Assembly (NCBI GenBank): GCA_963699055.1
Contig: CAVOTA010000003.1
Location: 1 to 64,000, forward strand
DNA: 64,000 bases
From: Bog-756 sp963699055
GTDB taxonomy: Bacteria; Actinomycetota; Acidimicrobiia; Acidimicrobiales; RAAP-2
Reading direction: 5' to 3'
The position numbers were made by a program, and so were the translations under genes. The stretch's first letter is position 1. Each line of letters begins with the position of its first letter. Under the pieces are notes generated by a model that did not search any database, was not told where the DNA came from, and worked only from the letters and a program-made list of their open reading frames with translations. Of this stretch, positions 22,870-29,476 are shown in pieces.

Positions 22870-23691
22870 GTGACCGATGAGAGTCAACCGGCCCGGCCAG
22901 GCTGGTATCCCGATCCTGACGGCAGCGGCACCTTGAGGTGGTGGTCAGGATCAACTTGGTATGAGGACACGTTGACCGAACTGCCGTCAGTTGAAGAGAC
23001 CCGGAAGCGGCTGCGGGATTGGGATTGGTTCAAGGACCTAGCAACTCACCACCAGCTCCTGCGCATCGCAGTCGGGCTCGGACCCGCAGGCACTGAGCTT
23101 CTCGCTGCGGAATTCGTTCGACGAACTGAGTTTGATCGGGTTCCCATAGCAGCCGCACTCGGTGACTGCGTAGGCGAGAATGGGATTCCCGAGCTACGTG
23201 CTGCCTTCAAGCAGACGGGACCCGGAACGGTTGATCTGCGTTGTGCTTCCCTGGCGGCTCTGGCAAAGCGCTGCGGGGTTGCAGCCACGCCCGACTTGAT
23301 AGTGGGTCTCCAAGATCGAAATGGAGCCGTAAAGGACGTTGCGGTACTTTGGCTGGCCCGAGTAGGCGATTCCAGTGCCTGGGAGCCTGCAATTGAACAA
23401 CTCAGCCGTTGGCTCAAGAAACCTACCAAGTTCGCCTATGCACCAGTTGATCCTCGGGTGGCGTTGGTCTGCTTTCTCCTTGTGCATGGCAACTCGCAAC
23501 AGACGGAGGAGCTGTCCACACTCATCCACTCGGCTTGGCCACGTTTGAGTCCCAGCGTCCAATCTGACATCTCAACCCTCTGGCCAGCGATGCCAGACTC
23601 TCCGAGAAGGGCGGAGGGGTCACCGGATGCAGCAGCAGTTCGCTCTTGGCTGAGCCAACGAATGGTCGATTGGATTCCCTCGACCGATTGA
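22870..23691 (+). CDS. DUF2510 protein with HEAT-like helical repeats
   Basis: 273 residues from a leaderless GTG. The N-terminus PGWYPDPDGSGTLRWWSGSTW is DUF2510. Residues about 60-240 are tandem helix pairs (LGPAGTELLAAEFVRRTEF, CASLAALAKRCGVAATPDLI, AVKDVAVLWLARVGDSSAW), which resembles HEAT repeats with their regular Ala/Leu spacing and D/R turns. No membrane helix. Likely a protein-binding scaffold. Function unknown. One of three DUF2510 proteins in the island. Confidence 0.65.
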   Translation: MTDESQPARPGWYPDPDGSGTLRWWSGSTWYEDTLTELPSVEETRKRLRDWDWFKDLATHHQLLRIAVGLGPAGTELLAAEFVRRTEFDRVPIAAALGDCVGENGIPELRAAFKQTGPGTVDLRCASLAALAKRCGVAATPDLIVGLQDRNGAVKDVAVLWLARVGDSSAWEPAIEQLSRWLKKPTKFAYAPVDPRVALVCFLLVHGNSQQTEELSTLIHSAWPRLSPSVQSDISTLWPAMPDSPRRAEGSPDAAAVRSWLSQRMVDWIPSTD

Positions 23692-23806
23692 CCGGTGAAT
23701 GAACTGTCGAGCGTCAATCCCCCATATTCATGGATTGTTGGCGACTTAGTTACCGATCCGAATCCCGGTTATCCACACGCCCGGATGTGCCGGAGTGCGA
23801 CACCCT

Positions 23807-23823
23807 CCCATTGTTGTGGGGCA
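23807..23823 (+). repeat. cassette-boundary site copy 17 (degenerate)
   Basis: CCCATTGTTGTGGGGCA, 2 nt from the stop of the next minus-strand gene. Only the outer bases match the consensus. Confidence 0.35.
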
Positions 23824-23825
23824 GG

Positions 23826-24362
23826 TCACTGCCCTAGCTGTCTACGCATTCCGGGAACTGAAATCCTCCATCGCACGTAAGGGCGAGGAATCACCTCCGG
23901 TTGCTCCCCGGTCTCCGGAAGTTGCCGTGCCCCATCTACCGCACTCCGAAGGCGCCCTGCGTCTGCCACCTGCCTCCGTGGCCTATTCAGCCAAACGTTT
24001 AGGGGATTGAGGCTGTATTGGGATATGACGATTCTCCCGCCATCAGCGAGGTAGAGGTTGAGCCGCCCGCCCTGCCGGTGGGCATCGCTCACGGCATGCC
24101 AAGGGACGGAGCAGTGCCGAAGTGCGGTGACGAACGTCAAACCGGCGGACGAGACTTCGGTGTACGCAACCGTTGCGGTAGCAGTGAGGTACCACAGGGC
24201 AACGATCCAGAGAGATACCAGGACTGGCAATGTCCATGCCGGAAGGAGGAATCCGACCAAAATGGCAAAGCCAGTCGCAGCAGGCACTCCCACGATGAAT
24301 GCCACTCGAGAAGGAAAGTCCGGGCCGAGGTGCAGCAGGACCGTCGGCTTGTCAGTCATCAC
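23826..24362 (-). CDS. membrane-anchored PH-like domain protein
   Basis: 178 residues from GTG 24362 or ATG 24359; TACCGT lies 5 nt before the GTG. Two membrane helices at about 19-60 (RVAFIVGVPAATGFAILVGF, LPVLVSLWIVALWYL) precede a strand-rich domain (TEVSSAGLTFVTALRHCSVP, WHAVSDAHRQGGRLNLYLAD, GGRIVISQY), the arrangement of the bacterial PH family (bPH6-type) often annotated in actinobacteria. The C-terminal part beyond residue 150 is polar. Role unknown. Confidence 0.65.
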   Translation of the reverse strand: MMTDKPTVLLHLGPDFPSRVAFIVGVPAATGFAILVGFLLPAWTLPVLVSLWIVALWYLTATATVAYTEVSSAGLTFVTALRHCSVPWHAVSDAHRQGGRLNLYLADGGRIVISQYSLNPLNVWLNRPRRQVADAGRLRSAVDGARQLPETGEQPEVIPRPYVRWRISVPGMRRQLGQ

Positions 24363-24403
24363 GACCGACGGTACTCACGGGGGTTGGTTCATTGGCGCAC
24401 GGA

Positions 24404-24420
24404 CCCGGTGGTGTGGGCTA
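24404..24420 (+). repeat. cassette-boundary site copy 18 (degenerate)
   Basis: CCCGGTGGTGTGGGCTA, 5 nt from the stop of the next minus-strand gene. Confidence 0.35.
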
Positions 24421-24425
24421 CACGG

Positions 24426-24686
24426 CTAGGCCGACGTCGTTGTCGTGTCGGTTGCAAGGCTCAGCGATCGGAACGGATTGAACATCATTCGAAAGAACCC
24501 ACCTGCCGTCGTCTGCCGAGCATTCGCCCTGAACCGAGCAGGGTGGCTGGGTGAGACATCAAACTCAACTTTGGGACTCATGAACCACCAAAGTCGGATC
24601 CTGATGGTGTGGCGTCCAGCAGGTGCGGAGAATGCTGCCTGGCATTGAGGAGCAACTGAGCCAAGGCGTCGTCCGTCGAGATACAC
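24426..24686 (-). CDS. small beta-rich hypothetical protein, possibly 5'-truncated
   Basis: 86 residues from GTG 24686: VYLDGRRLGSVAPQCQAAFS, then APAGRHTIRIRLWWF and SPKVEFDVSPSHPARFRANA. The pattern of a short surface strand followed by a PAGxHxIRIR strand resembles PEGA-like or carboxypeptidase-regulatory-like modules. The frame stays open upstream through boundary site copy 19 without a good start, so the N-terminus may have been lost at that site. Ends in a Thr-rich tail. Low certainty on the start. Confidence 0.45.
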   Translation of the reverse strand: MYLDGRRLGSVAPQCQAAFSAPAGRHTIRIRLWWFMSPKVEFDVSPSHPARFRANARQTTAGGFFRMMFNPFRSLSLATDTTTTSA

Positions 24687-24748
24687 GCTCAGGTCACCTG
24701 CGTTATTGCTACCGGCCCACCGATAGTCGGACCCAACCGCCCCACCGA

Positions 24749-24762
24749 CCCGGCGTTCAGGG
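24749..24762 (+). repeat. cassette-boundary site copy 19
   Basis: CCCGGCGTTCAGGG, 10 nt from the stop of the ParB-like gene. Confidence 0.6.
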
Positions 24763-24772
24763 AAACCCTGCT

Positions 24773-25153
24773 CTAGCCGTAATCCAGATCTTGCGGCCGG
24801 ATGCTTCGAAAGTCCGGCTCAGGCTGATCCGGGAATCGGACGGCAGTCACCGTCGTCCGCCCTTCGAGAAGAGCACGAGCAACACGGTGCATCCCGTCCA
24901 TCAGTTGGCCTTCAGAGCCAAGAATCACGGGATACTGAAGATCCGCCTGCTGAATGAGTTCCATGTGGCTAACAAGAATCCTGACCGTTGCAGGTTCCCC
25001 ATCTGCGCCAAACCAATACACAGTGTCCAGTTCACGGATGTCTCCGAGACGCACTTGCTGAACAGGCAGCTCGGCAGAGAGTTCGACCAGACGATGAACG
25101 TCCCAGGCGTCATACCCCTGATCGGCGAGCTTAAAGAAGTACTGCTTTCGCAT
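24773..25153 (-). CDS. ParB/sulfiredoxin-like small protein
   Basis: 126 residues from ATG 25153 (GATACT 7 nt upstream and an overlapping GGAGG). The C-terminal half contains YPVILGSEGQLMDGMHRVAR followed by ALLEGRTTVTAVRF, which matches the ParB N-terminal-like nuclease/CTPase fold signature (DGxHRxxxAxxxG). It lacks a DNA-binding HTH, so it is not a partition ParB. Similar small proteins are widespread and unassigned. In-frame upstream extension to 25291 is rejected because it crosses the boundary site. Confidence 0.65.
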   Translation of the reverse strand: MRKQYFFKLADQGYDAWDVHRLVELSAELPVQQVRLGDIRELDTVYWFGADGEPATVRILVSHMELIQQADLQYPVILGSEGQLMDGMHRVARALLEGRTTVTAVRFPDQPEPDFRSIRPQDLDYG

Positions 25154-25200
25154 GGCCTCCAGTATCCCGCTTCGAGTCGCCTCGAAGCATGTCCCGCCGA

Positions 25201-25217
25201 CCCGGCGATCGGGGGCA
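25201..25217 (+). repeat. cassette-boundary site copy 20 (full consensus)
   Basis: CCCGGCGATCGGGGGCA. First 17 bases of the 180-bp direct repeat. Confidence 0.7.
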
Positions 25218-25289
25218 GGTGACAGTCCCTGAGCAATCCGGTCAGGCATGATGGCTCCCGATGGACGTGGTGAAGCCCGATGGTCCGGC

Positions 25290-25380
25290 ATGAAGTCGTT
25301 AGCCAGAGTTCTGCTTGTCGGTTATCTGGTCATCCTGGCGTGGCTGGTCCTGTTCAAATTCTCCATTCACGTAGATACCG
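25290..25380 (+). pseudogene. vanZ 5' fragment cut by the IS3 element
   Basis: ATG 25290 gives MKSLARVLLVGYLVILAWLV and then LFKFSIHVDT before the IS sequence begins. It is the first 30 codons of the intact gene at 26557 and is certainly non-functional. Confidence 0.85.
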
Positions 25381-25418
25381 GGTCTGCTGTCGGTTCAGTT
25401 GACACCGGTTTTCATTGA

Positions 25419-26300
25419 TCAGGCAGCAACGTCTTCGAGTCTTGCAGCGAATGCCAGTTCGAACTCGACCGGCGTGAGCTTGCCGAGTCCGCGCTGACGG
25501 CGACGGTGGTTGTAGGTGTGCTCGATCCAGTAGACGATGGCGTAGGCAAGGTCGTCCCTCGTCCTCCAACGCTTCCGGTCAAGGACGTTCTTCTGCAGCA
25601 GTGAGTAGAAGGACTCCATGGCGGCATTGTCGCCGGCTGAGGAGACCCGACCCATCGATCCGACGAGGTGGTTGGCCTTCAGCACGGCTCGGAAGGCTCG
25701 AGACCTGAACTGACCTCCCCTGTCGCTATGGACCACCACGGTTCCCGTCGGTCGGCGCCGTGCCACTGCTGAGCGCAAGGCGGTGGTGGCCAGAGCTGCG
25801 GTCATCCGATCAGAGGTGGCGTGCCCGACGATCCGGTTCGAGCAGACGTCCTTGATAACGCAGGCGTAGAGCTTCCCCTGGTGGGTCCAGTGCTCGGTGA
25901 TGTCGGTCAGCCAGACCTTGTCTGGGGCGGGAGCGGTGAAGTTCCGCTGCACCAGGTCGTCGTGGACGGCCGGGCCCCGGCGCTTGCCCGAAGACTTCCG
26001 TCCCTTCTTGGTGGTCGTGGACCAGATCCGGTGCTCGGAACACAGTCGCCAGACCCGTCGCTCGCCCACGCGGTGGCCCGCTCGCTCGAGCTCGTCGGAG
26101 ATGAACCGATACCCGAACTCGGGGTCGTCCTCGTGCACGTCCCGGATGACGTTCACCAGGTGGGCGTTCTCGACGTCCCGCTGGCAGACCGGGTCGGCCT
26201 GCCACTTGTAGAAGGCCTGAGGACTGAAGCCGAGCACCCCGCAGGTCAGCCGCACGGGGAACCCCTCGGCGGCCAGGTCACGGACCAGCGGGAACTTCAT
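25419..26300 (-). CDS. IS3-family transposase OrfB, second copy
   Basis: 293 residues, essentially identical to the protein at 10982-11863 (one Pro/Arg difference noted in SSGKRRGPAV). The catalytic D, D, E residues (WLTDITEHW, HSDRGGQF, MESFYS) are intact. Without an intact orfA it would rely on the ATGA overlap with the orfA remnant for translation. Confidence 0.9.
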   Translation of the reverse strand: MKFPLVRDLAAEGFPVRLTCGVLGFSPQAFYKWQADPVCQRDVENAHLVNVIRDVHEDDPEFGYRFISDELERAGHRVGERRVWRLCSEHRIWSTTTKKGRKSSGKRRGPAVHDDLVQRNFTAPAPDKVWLTDITEHWTHQGKLYACVIKDVCSNRIVGHATSDRMTAALATTALRSAVARRRPTGTVVVHSDRGGQFRSRAFRAVLKANHLVGSMGRVSSAGDNAAMESFYSLLQKNVLDRKRWRTRDDLAYAIVYWIEHTYNHRRRQRGLGKLTPVEFELAFAARLEDVAA

Positions 26301-26455
26301 TTTGGGAGGGCGTCCTTGGCGAAGTAGGCGGCGGCCCGGCGGAGGATCTCGTTCTCCATCTCGAGGCGCCGGTTCGCTCGACGCAGACGGACCACCTCGT
26401 CCTGTTCGGTGGTGGTCAGTCCGTCCTCGATCCCGTCGTCGATGTCGGCCTGGTG
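26297..26455 (-). pseudogene. IS3-family OrfA, N-terminally truncated
   Basis: Only the last about 51 residues remain (from QADIDDGIEDGLTTTEQDEV to the stop), including the leucine-zipper helix and the slippery heptamer, but the DNA-binding HTH is gone. An insertion of one base near 26454 precedes the break. Confidence 0.8.
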
Positions 26456-26467
26456 ACATCCAACGCG

Positions 26468-26484
26468 CCCGGCGATCGGGGGCA
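26468..26484 (+). repeat. cassette-boundary site copy 21 (full consensus)
   Basis: CCCGGCGATCGGGGGCA at the exact junction with the truncated IS3 copy. Confidence 0.7.
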
Positions 26485-26647
26485 GGTGACAGTCCCTGAG
26501 CAATCCGGTCAGGCATGATGGCTCCCGATGGACGTGGTGAAGCCCGATGGTCCGGCATGAAGTCGTTAGCCAGAGTTCTGCTTGTCGGTTATCTGGTCAT
26601 CCTGGCGTGGCTGGTCCTGTTCAAATTCTCCATTCACGTCGATACCG
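26468..26647 (+). repeat. 180-bp direct repeat, right copy
   Basis: Partner of 25201-25380. It carries the start of the intact vanZ gene. Confidence 0.92.
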
Positions 26648-27069
26648 TCCTGCACTACGGCAAGAGAAGCTTAAACTTCGTACCATTCTCGAGGGCCTCG
26701 GGGAGTCCGGGCGAGTCTGTCGATAACGTCCTCGTTTTCATCCCGTTCGGGTTGCTATTGAGTGTCAACTTCAAGTGGATGGGCTTCTGGGGCAAGTTGC
26801 TGATTGTGCTCAGCAGCAGCATCGCGGCTGAGACGATCCAGTACATCCTCGCGATCGGTGCGACAGACATCACTGATGTCACCACGAATACCCTGGGAGG
26901 ATTGATTGGGATAGTGGGTTATGACCTCAGTGGCAGGTACGTCGATCGAGAGAGACTGGACAAGTTCATCGTCGTAGCGGGATCGGTGGTTCTTGGAATG
27001 TGCGTCTTGCTCCTCGTCGCCTTGGAGCTCCATGGGGTGAAGTATCACAGGCACGGGCAATCCAGTTAG
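26557..27069 (+). CDS. VanZ-family membrane protein
   Basis: 170 residues. Starts MKSLARVLLVGYLVILAWLV. Contains the VanZ pattern NFVPFSRASG...VDNVLVFIPFGLLL, with ETIQYILAIGATDITDVTTN in the fourth conserved block, and four to five membrane helices (about 5-25, 57-75, 84-105, 122-140, 148-165). VanZ-like proteins in vancomycin clusters confer low teicoplanin resistance, but most homologues are uncharacterised. The 5' 90 bp are duplicated upstream. No other resistance gene is nearby, so a glycopeptide role is not supported. Confidence 0.85.
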   Translation: MKSLARVLLVGYLVILAWLVLFKFSIHVDTVLHYGKRSLNFVPFSRASGSPGESVDNVLVFIPFGLLLSVNFKWMGFWGKLLIVLSSSIAAETIQYILAIGATDITDVTTNTLGGLIGIVGYDLSGRYVDRERLDKFIVVAGSVVLGMCVLLLVALELHGVKYHRHGQSS

Positions 27070-27467
27070 CTGAGTAGGCGGCTCTGGTGCGGTCGATGCA
27101 GGCAACCTCGCGAGCAAGCGTGGACCCCGGACTCCGGCTGGAGACTCCTTAAGTGAGGGGTATCGCATAGGTGCCGGTAGGGGGCAGTCGATAATCCCCT
27201 CGAGCTGCGCTCGCGTCGACGGTCCAGGCCGCAATTGCTCGACCAGCAGCCAAGGCCAAGAATCCCGTCAGCCGGCTGTCGATCATCAGACGCGATCAAT
27301 CCAGAACATTCGACCGCTCGAGCAAGTGCTCAGTTTCATCCAAGGATTCTGGCCTCTGGCGCCTGTTGACCCCTACCCGTGCGCCGTTGGCACCCATTCG
27401 TGCGCCGCCGGGTATCACAGGAGCTGATAGGACGCCCTGCCTATCCTGAGAGAAAAGCCCAGTTCAG
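27070..27467. other. island right edge, no gene seen
   Basis: 398 nt between vanZ and the core acyl-CoA dehydrogenase. No supported ORF. Shares GCCCTGCCTATCC (27435-27447) with the boundary-site region at 12388-12400. Confidence 0.4.
27425..27444 (-). terminator. stem-loop after acyl-CoA dehydrogenase
   Basis: GATAGG and CCTATC (27425-27430 / 27439-27444) pair around an 8-nt loop, 24 nt past the stop of the minus-strand gene. No U-run. Confidence 0.35.
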
Positions 27468-28682
27468 CTACTTGATGTGGACGCCCGAGATGGCCCGGCT
27501 GATGATGAGCCGCTGGATCTCACTCGTACCTTCGAAGATGGTGAAGATCTTCGAGTCGCGGTGCCACCGCTCGACCGGGTACTCGCGCACGTAGCCGTAG
27601 CCGCCCAGGATCTGGATGGCCTCCTCGGTCACGTACACGGCGGTCTCGCCGGCGTACAGCTTGGACATCGAGCCCTCGCCCGACGTGAACTCCTTGCCGT
27701 TGGCGCCCATCCACGAGGCCCGCCACACCAGCAGGCGGGAGGCGTCGATGCGGGTCTTCATGTCGGCCAGCTTGAAGGCGATGGCCTGGTTCTCGATGAT
27801 CGCCCGGCCGAAGGCCTTGCGCTCCTTGGCGTAGTCGAGCGAGTACTCGTAGGCGGCACGGGCGATGCCGAGCGCCTGGGCGCCGACCGTCGGGCGGGAG
27901 CCCTCGAAGGTCTTCATCGCCGCCTGGCCACCGGACTTCTTGCCTTCGCGGGCTCGGGCGATGCGCTCGTCGAGCTTGTCCTTGCCGCCGAGGAGGCAGT
28001 GGCCCGGCACCCGGCAGTCGTCCAGGACGACCTCGGCGGTGTGGGAGGCGCGGATGCCCATCTTCTGGAACTTCTGACCCTGGGAGATGCCCGGGGTCCC
28101 CGGGGGCACGATGAAGCTGGCCTGACCCCGCGAGCCGAGCTCGGGCTCGACCGACGCCACCACGACGTGGATGTCGGCGATGCCGCCGTTGGTGATCCAC
28201 GTCTTGGTGCCGTTCAGCACCCACTCGTCCTTGGCCTCGTCGTACACGGCGCGGGTGCGCAACGACGACACGTCCGACCCGGCGTCCGGCTCCGACACGG
28301 CGAAGGCGGCCAGCTGGATCTTCTCCGGGGTGCCGAAGCACTGCGGGCCCCATTCCATGAGCTGCTCGGGGGTGCCGTTGCCGGCGATGCCGGCCAGGCC
28401 GAGGGTCGACCCCAGGATGGCCAGGCCGATACCGGCGTCACCCCAGGCGAGCTCCTCGGCGGCGATGGGCATGAGCAGGCCGCTCTTGTCCATGAAGGCG
28501 TTGGCGATGAACTCGAAGGAGTACAGGCCGATGTTGGCCGCCTCCTGGATGATCGGCCACGGCGTCTCCTCGCGCTCGTCCCACTCGTGGGCGGCGGGGC
28601 GGATGACGTTCTCTGCGAAGTCGTGGACCCACTTCTGGAGTTGGAGCTGGTCCTCGTCGAGATCGAGGGAGAATTCGGACAT
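27468..28682 (-). CDS. acyl-CoA dehydrogenase
   Basis: 404 residues, the normal family length. FAD flavoenzyme that introduces the trans-2 double bond of acyl-CoA. Visible: N-terminal helical domain (LDEDQLQLQKWVHDFAENVI), beta-domain LAAFAVSEPDAGSDVSSLRT, the TKTWITNGG signature, and the C-terminal helical domain with YAKERKAFGRAI, QILGGYGYVREYPVERWHRD and the FEGTSEIQRLIISRAI end. The start ATG 28682 is supported by GGAG 10 nt upstream. Stands alone, facing the island. Substrate chain length cannot be told. Confidence 0.93.
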   Translation of the reverse strand: MSEFSLDLDEDQLQLQKWVHDFAENVIRPAAHEWDEREETPWPIIQEAANIGLYSFEFIANAFMDKSGLLMPIAAEELAWGDAGIGLAILGSTLGLAGIAGNGTPEQLMEWGPQCFGTPEKIQLAAFAVSEPDAGSDVSSLRTRAVYDEAKDEWVLNGTKTWITNGGIADIHVVVASVEPELGSRGQASFIVPPGTPGISQGQKFQKMGIRASHTAEVVLDDCRVPGHCLLGGKDKLDERIARAREGKKSGGQAAMKTFEGSRPTVGAQALGIARAAYEYSLDYAKERKAFGRAIIENQAIAFKLADMKTRIDASRLLVWRASWMGANGKEFTSGEGSMSKLYAGETAVYVTEEAIQILGGYGYVREYPVERWHRDSKIFTIFEGTSEIQRLIISRAISGVHIK

Positions 28683-28973
28683 GGTGCACTGCTCCGTTCT
28701 GGCCCGGGGGCCCCTCAGCACTGCTGCGGCCGGTGTCGGCACCGTGGCCGCACGCACGCCGTCCCGGCGGGCCTCATTCGTAGTTACCCAATAGTAACCT
28801 CGATGGGCGCACAGCGGCAACCACCCGGCCGACCGGGTCTGCCACGGGGTGGCGCGGGCGCTCCCCGGGGGACGGTCGGGACGGAGCCGCCCGGGTCGCG
28901 GACGGACGTGACCGCCGCCGATCGGCGGTCGGTGCGGCCCGGGGCGTCCGGGACGGGACGGGGAGGTGGGTGC

Positions 28974-29183
28974 CTAGGCCTGGACGGGGCGCACGTCGAC
29001 GGCCTGGAGGCCCTTCGGACCCTCCTGCAGATCGAACTCGACGGCCTGACCCTCCTCGAGGGAGCGGAAACCGTTCATCTGGATGGCGGTGTGGTGCACG
29101 AACACGTCGGCGCCGCCGTCCGGTTGGGAGATGAAGCCGAAGCCCTTCTCCGCGTTGAACCACTTGACTGTTCCGGAAGCCAC
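28974..29183 (-). CDS. cold-shock domain protein
   Basis: 69 residues from GTG 29183 (GGAGGAAAGGGG upstream). RNP1 motif KGFGFIS and RNP2 VFVHHTAI within the five-stranded OB fold, starting SGTVKWFNAEKGFGFISQPD. Binds single-stranded RNA/DNA and unwinds structured mRNA. An in-frame upstream extension exists but lacks family similarity. Long GC-rich untranslated region upstream. Confidence 0.93.
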   Translation of the reverse strand: MASGTVKWFNAEKGFGFISQPDGGADVFVHHTAIQMNGFRSLEEGQAVEFDLQEGPKGLQAVDVRPVQA

Positions 29184-29476
29184 GGTGGCGTTCCCCTTTC
29201 CTCCACCTGCATGGTGCTCACGGAGCGACCGCCGACTCCTGGCACCGACCCTCCCCGCGGGGAGCGGGCCGGTGCCCACCACCGGCGGGGGCGCTCCGAC
29301 TGCAAAAAACGCTAGCAGTCACGCGCGTCCGGTTCGCGGGGGAAACGGCCTGAACGACGTCTGTTCACACGGCGTTCACGACCCGTGCGGGACGCTCACC
29401 CGGAACGCGGTGCGGCGGGTGGATGGCGTCCGGGAGACGATCCCCGGGCAGCCCCCCGCTCCCCCGGCGGCCGGCC

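Larger units (their letters stand above)
25201..25380 (+). repeat. 180-bp direct repeat, left copy
   Basis: Identical to 26468-26647 except for one base (A at 25373, C at 26640), offset 1267 bp. It begins exactly at a boundary site, includes the vanZ start and stops at the IS edge. Confidence 0.92.
25380..26467 (-). mobile_element. IS3-family insertion sequence, truncated second copy
   Basis: Near-identical to the copy at 10941 (coordinate offset 14437). The left end GGGTCTGC is kept, but the right end and the first part of orfA (about 42 codons plus the inverted repeat) are missing. Homology ends near 26466, where a boundary site begins. Differences seen include Lys/Glu and Ala/Thr changes in orfA and Pro/Arg in orfB. 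Cannot transpose alone, but its orfB could still be supplied in trans. Confidence 0.9.

Noticed and set aside
6853..26484. Boundary sites as simple Rho-independent terminators
   Set aside because: The CCCG/CGGG hairpin is only 4 bp, has no U-run and keeps one orientation irrespective of gene direction. It remains the main alternative for single copies.
5495..27069. Prophage or ICE interpretation of the island
   Set aside because: No terminase, portal, capsid, relaxase, T4SS or replication genes; only recombinase pairs and IS3.
26557..27069. VanZ as evidence of a glycopeptide-resistance cluster
   Set aside because: No vanHAX, vanRS or related genes nearby. VanZ-like proteins are widespread.
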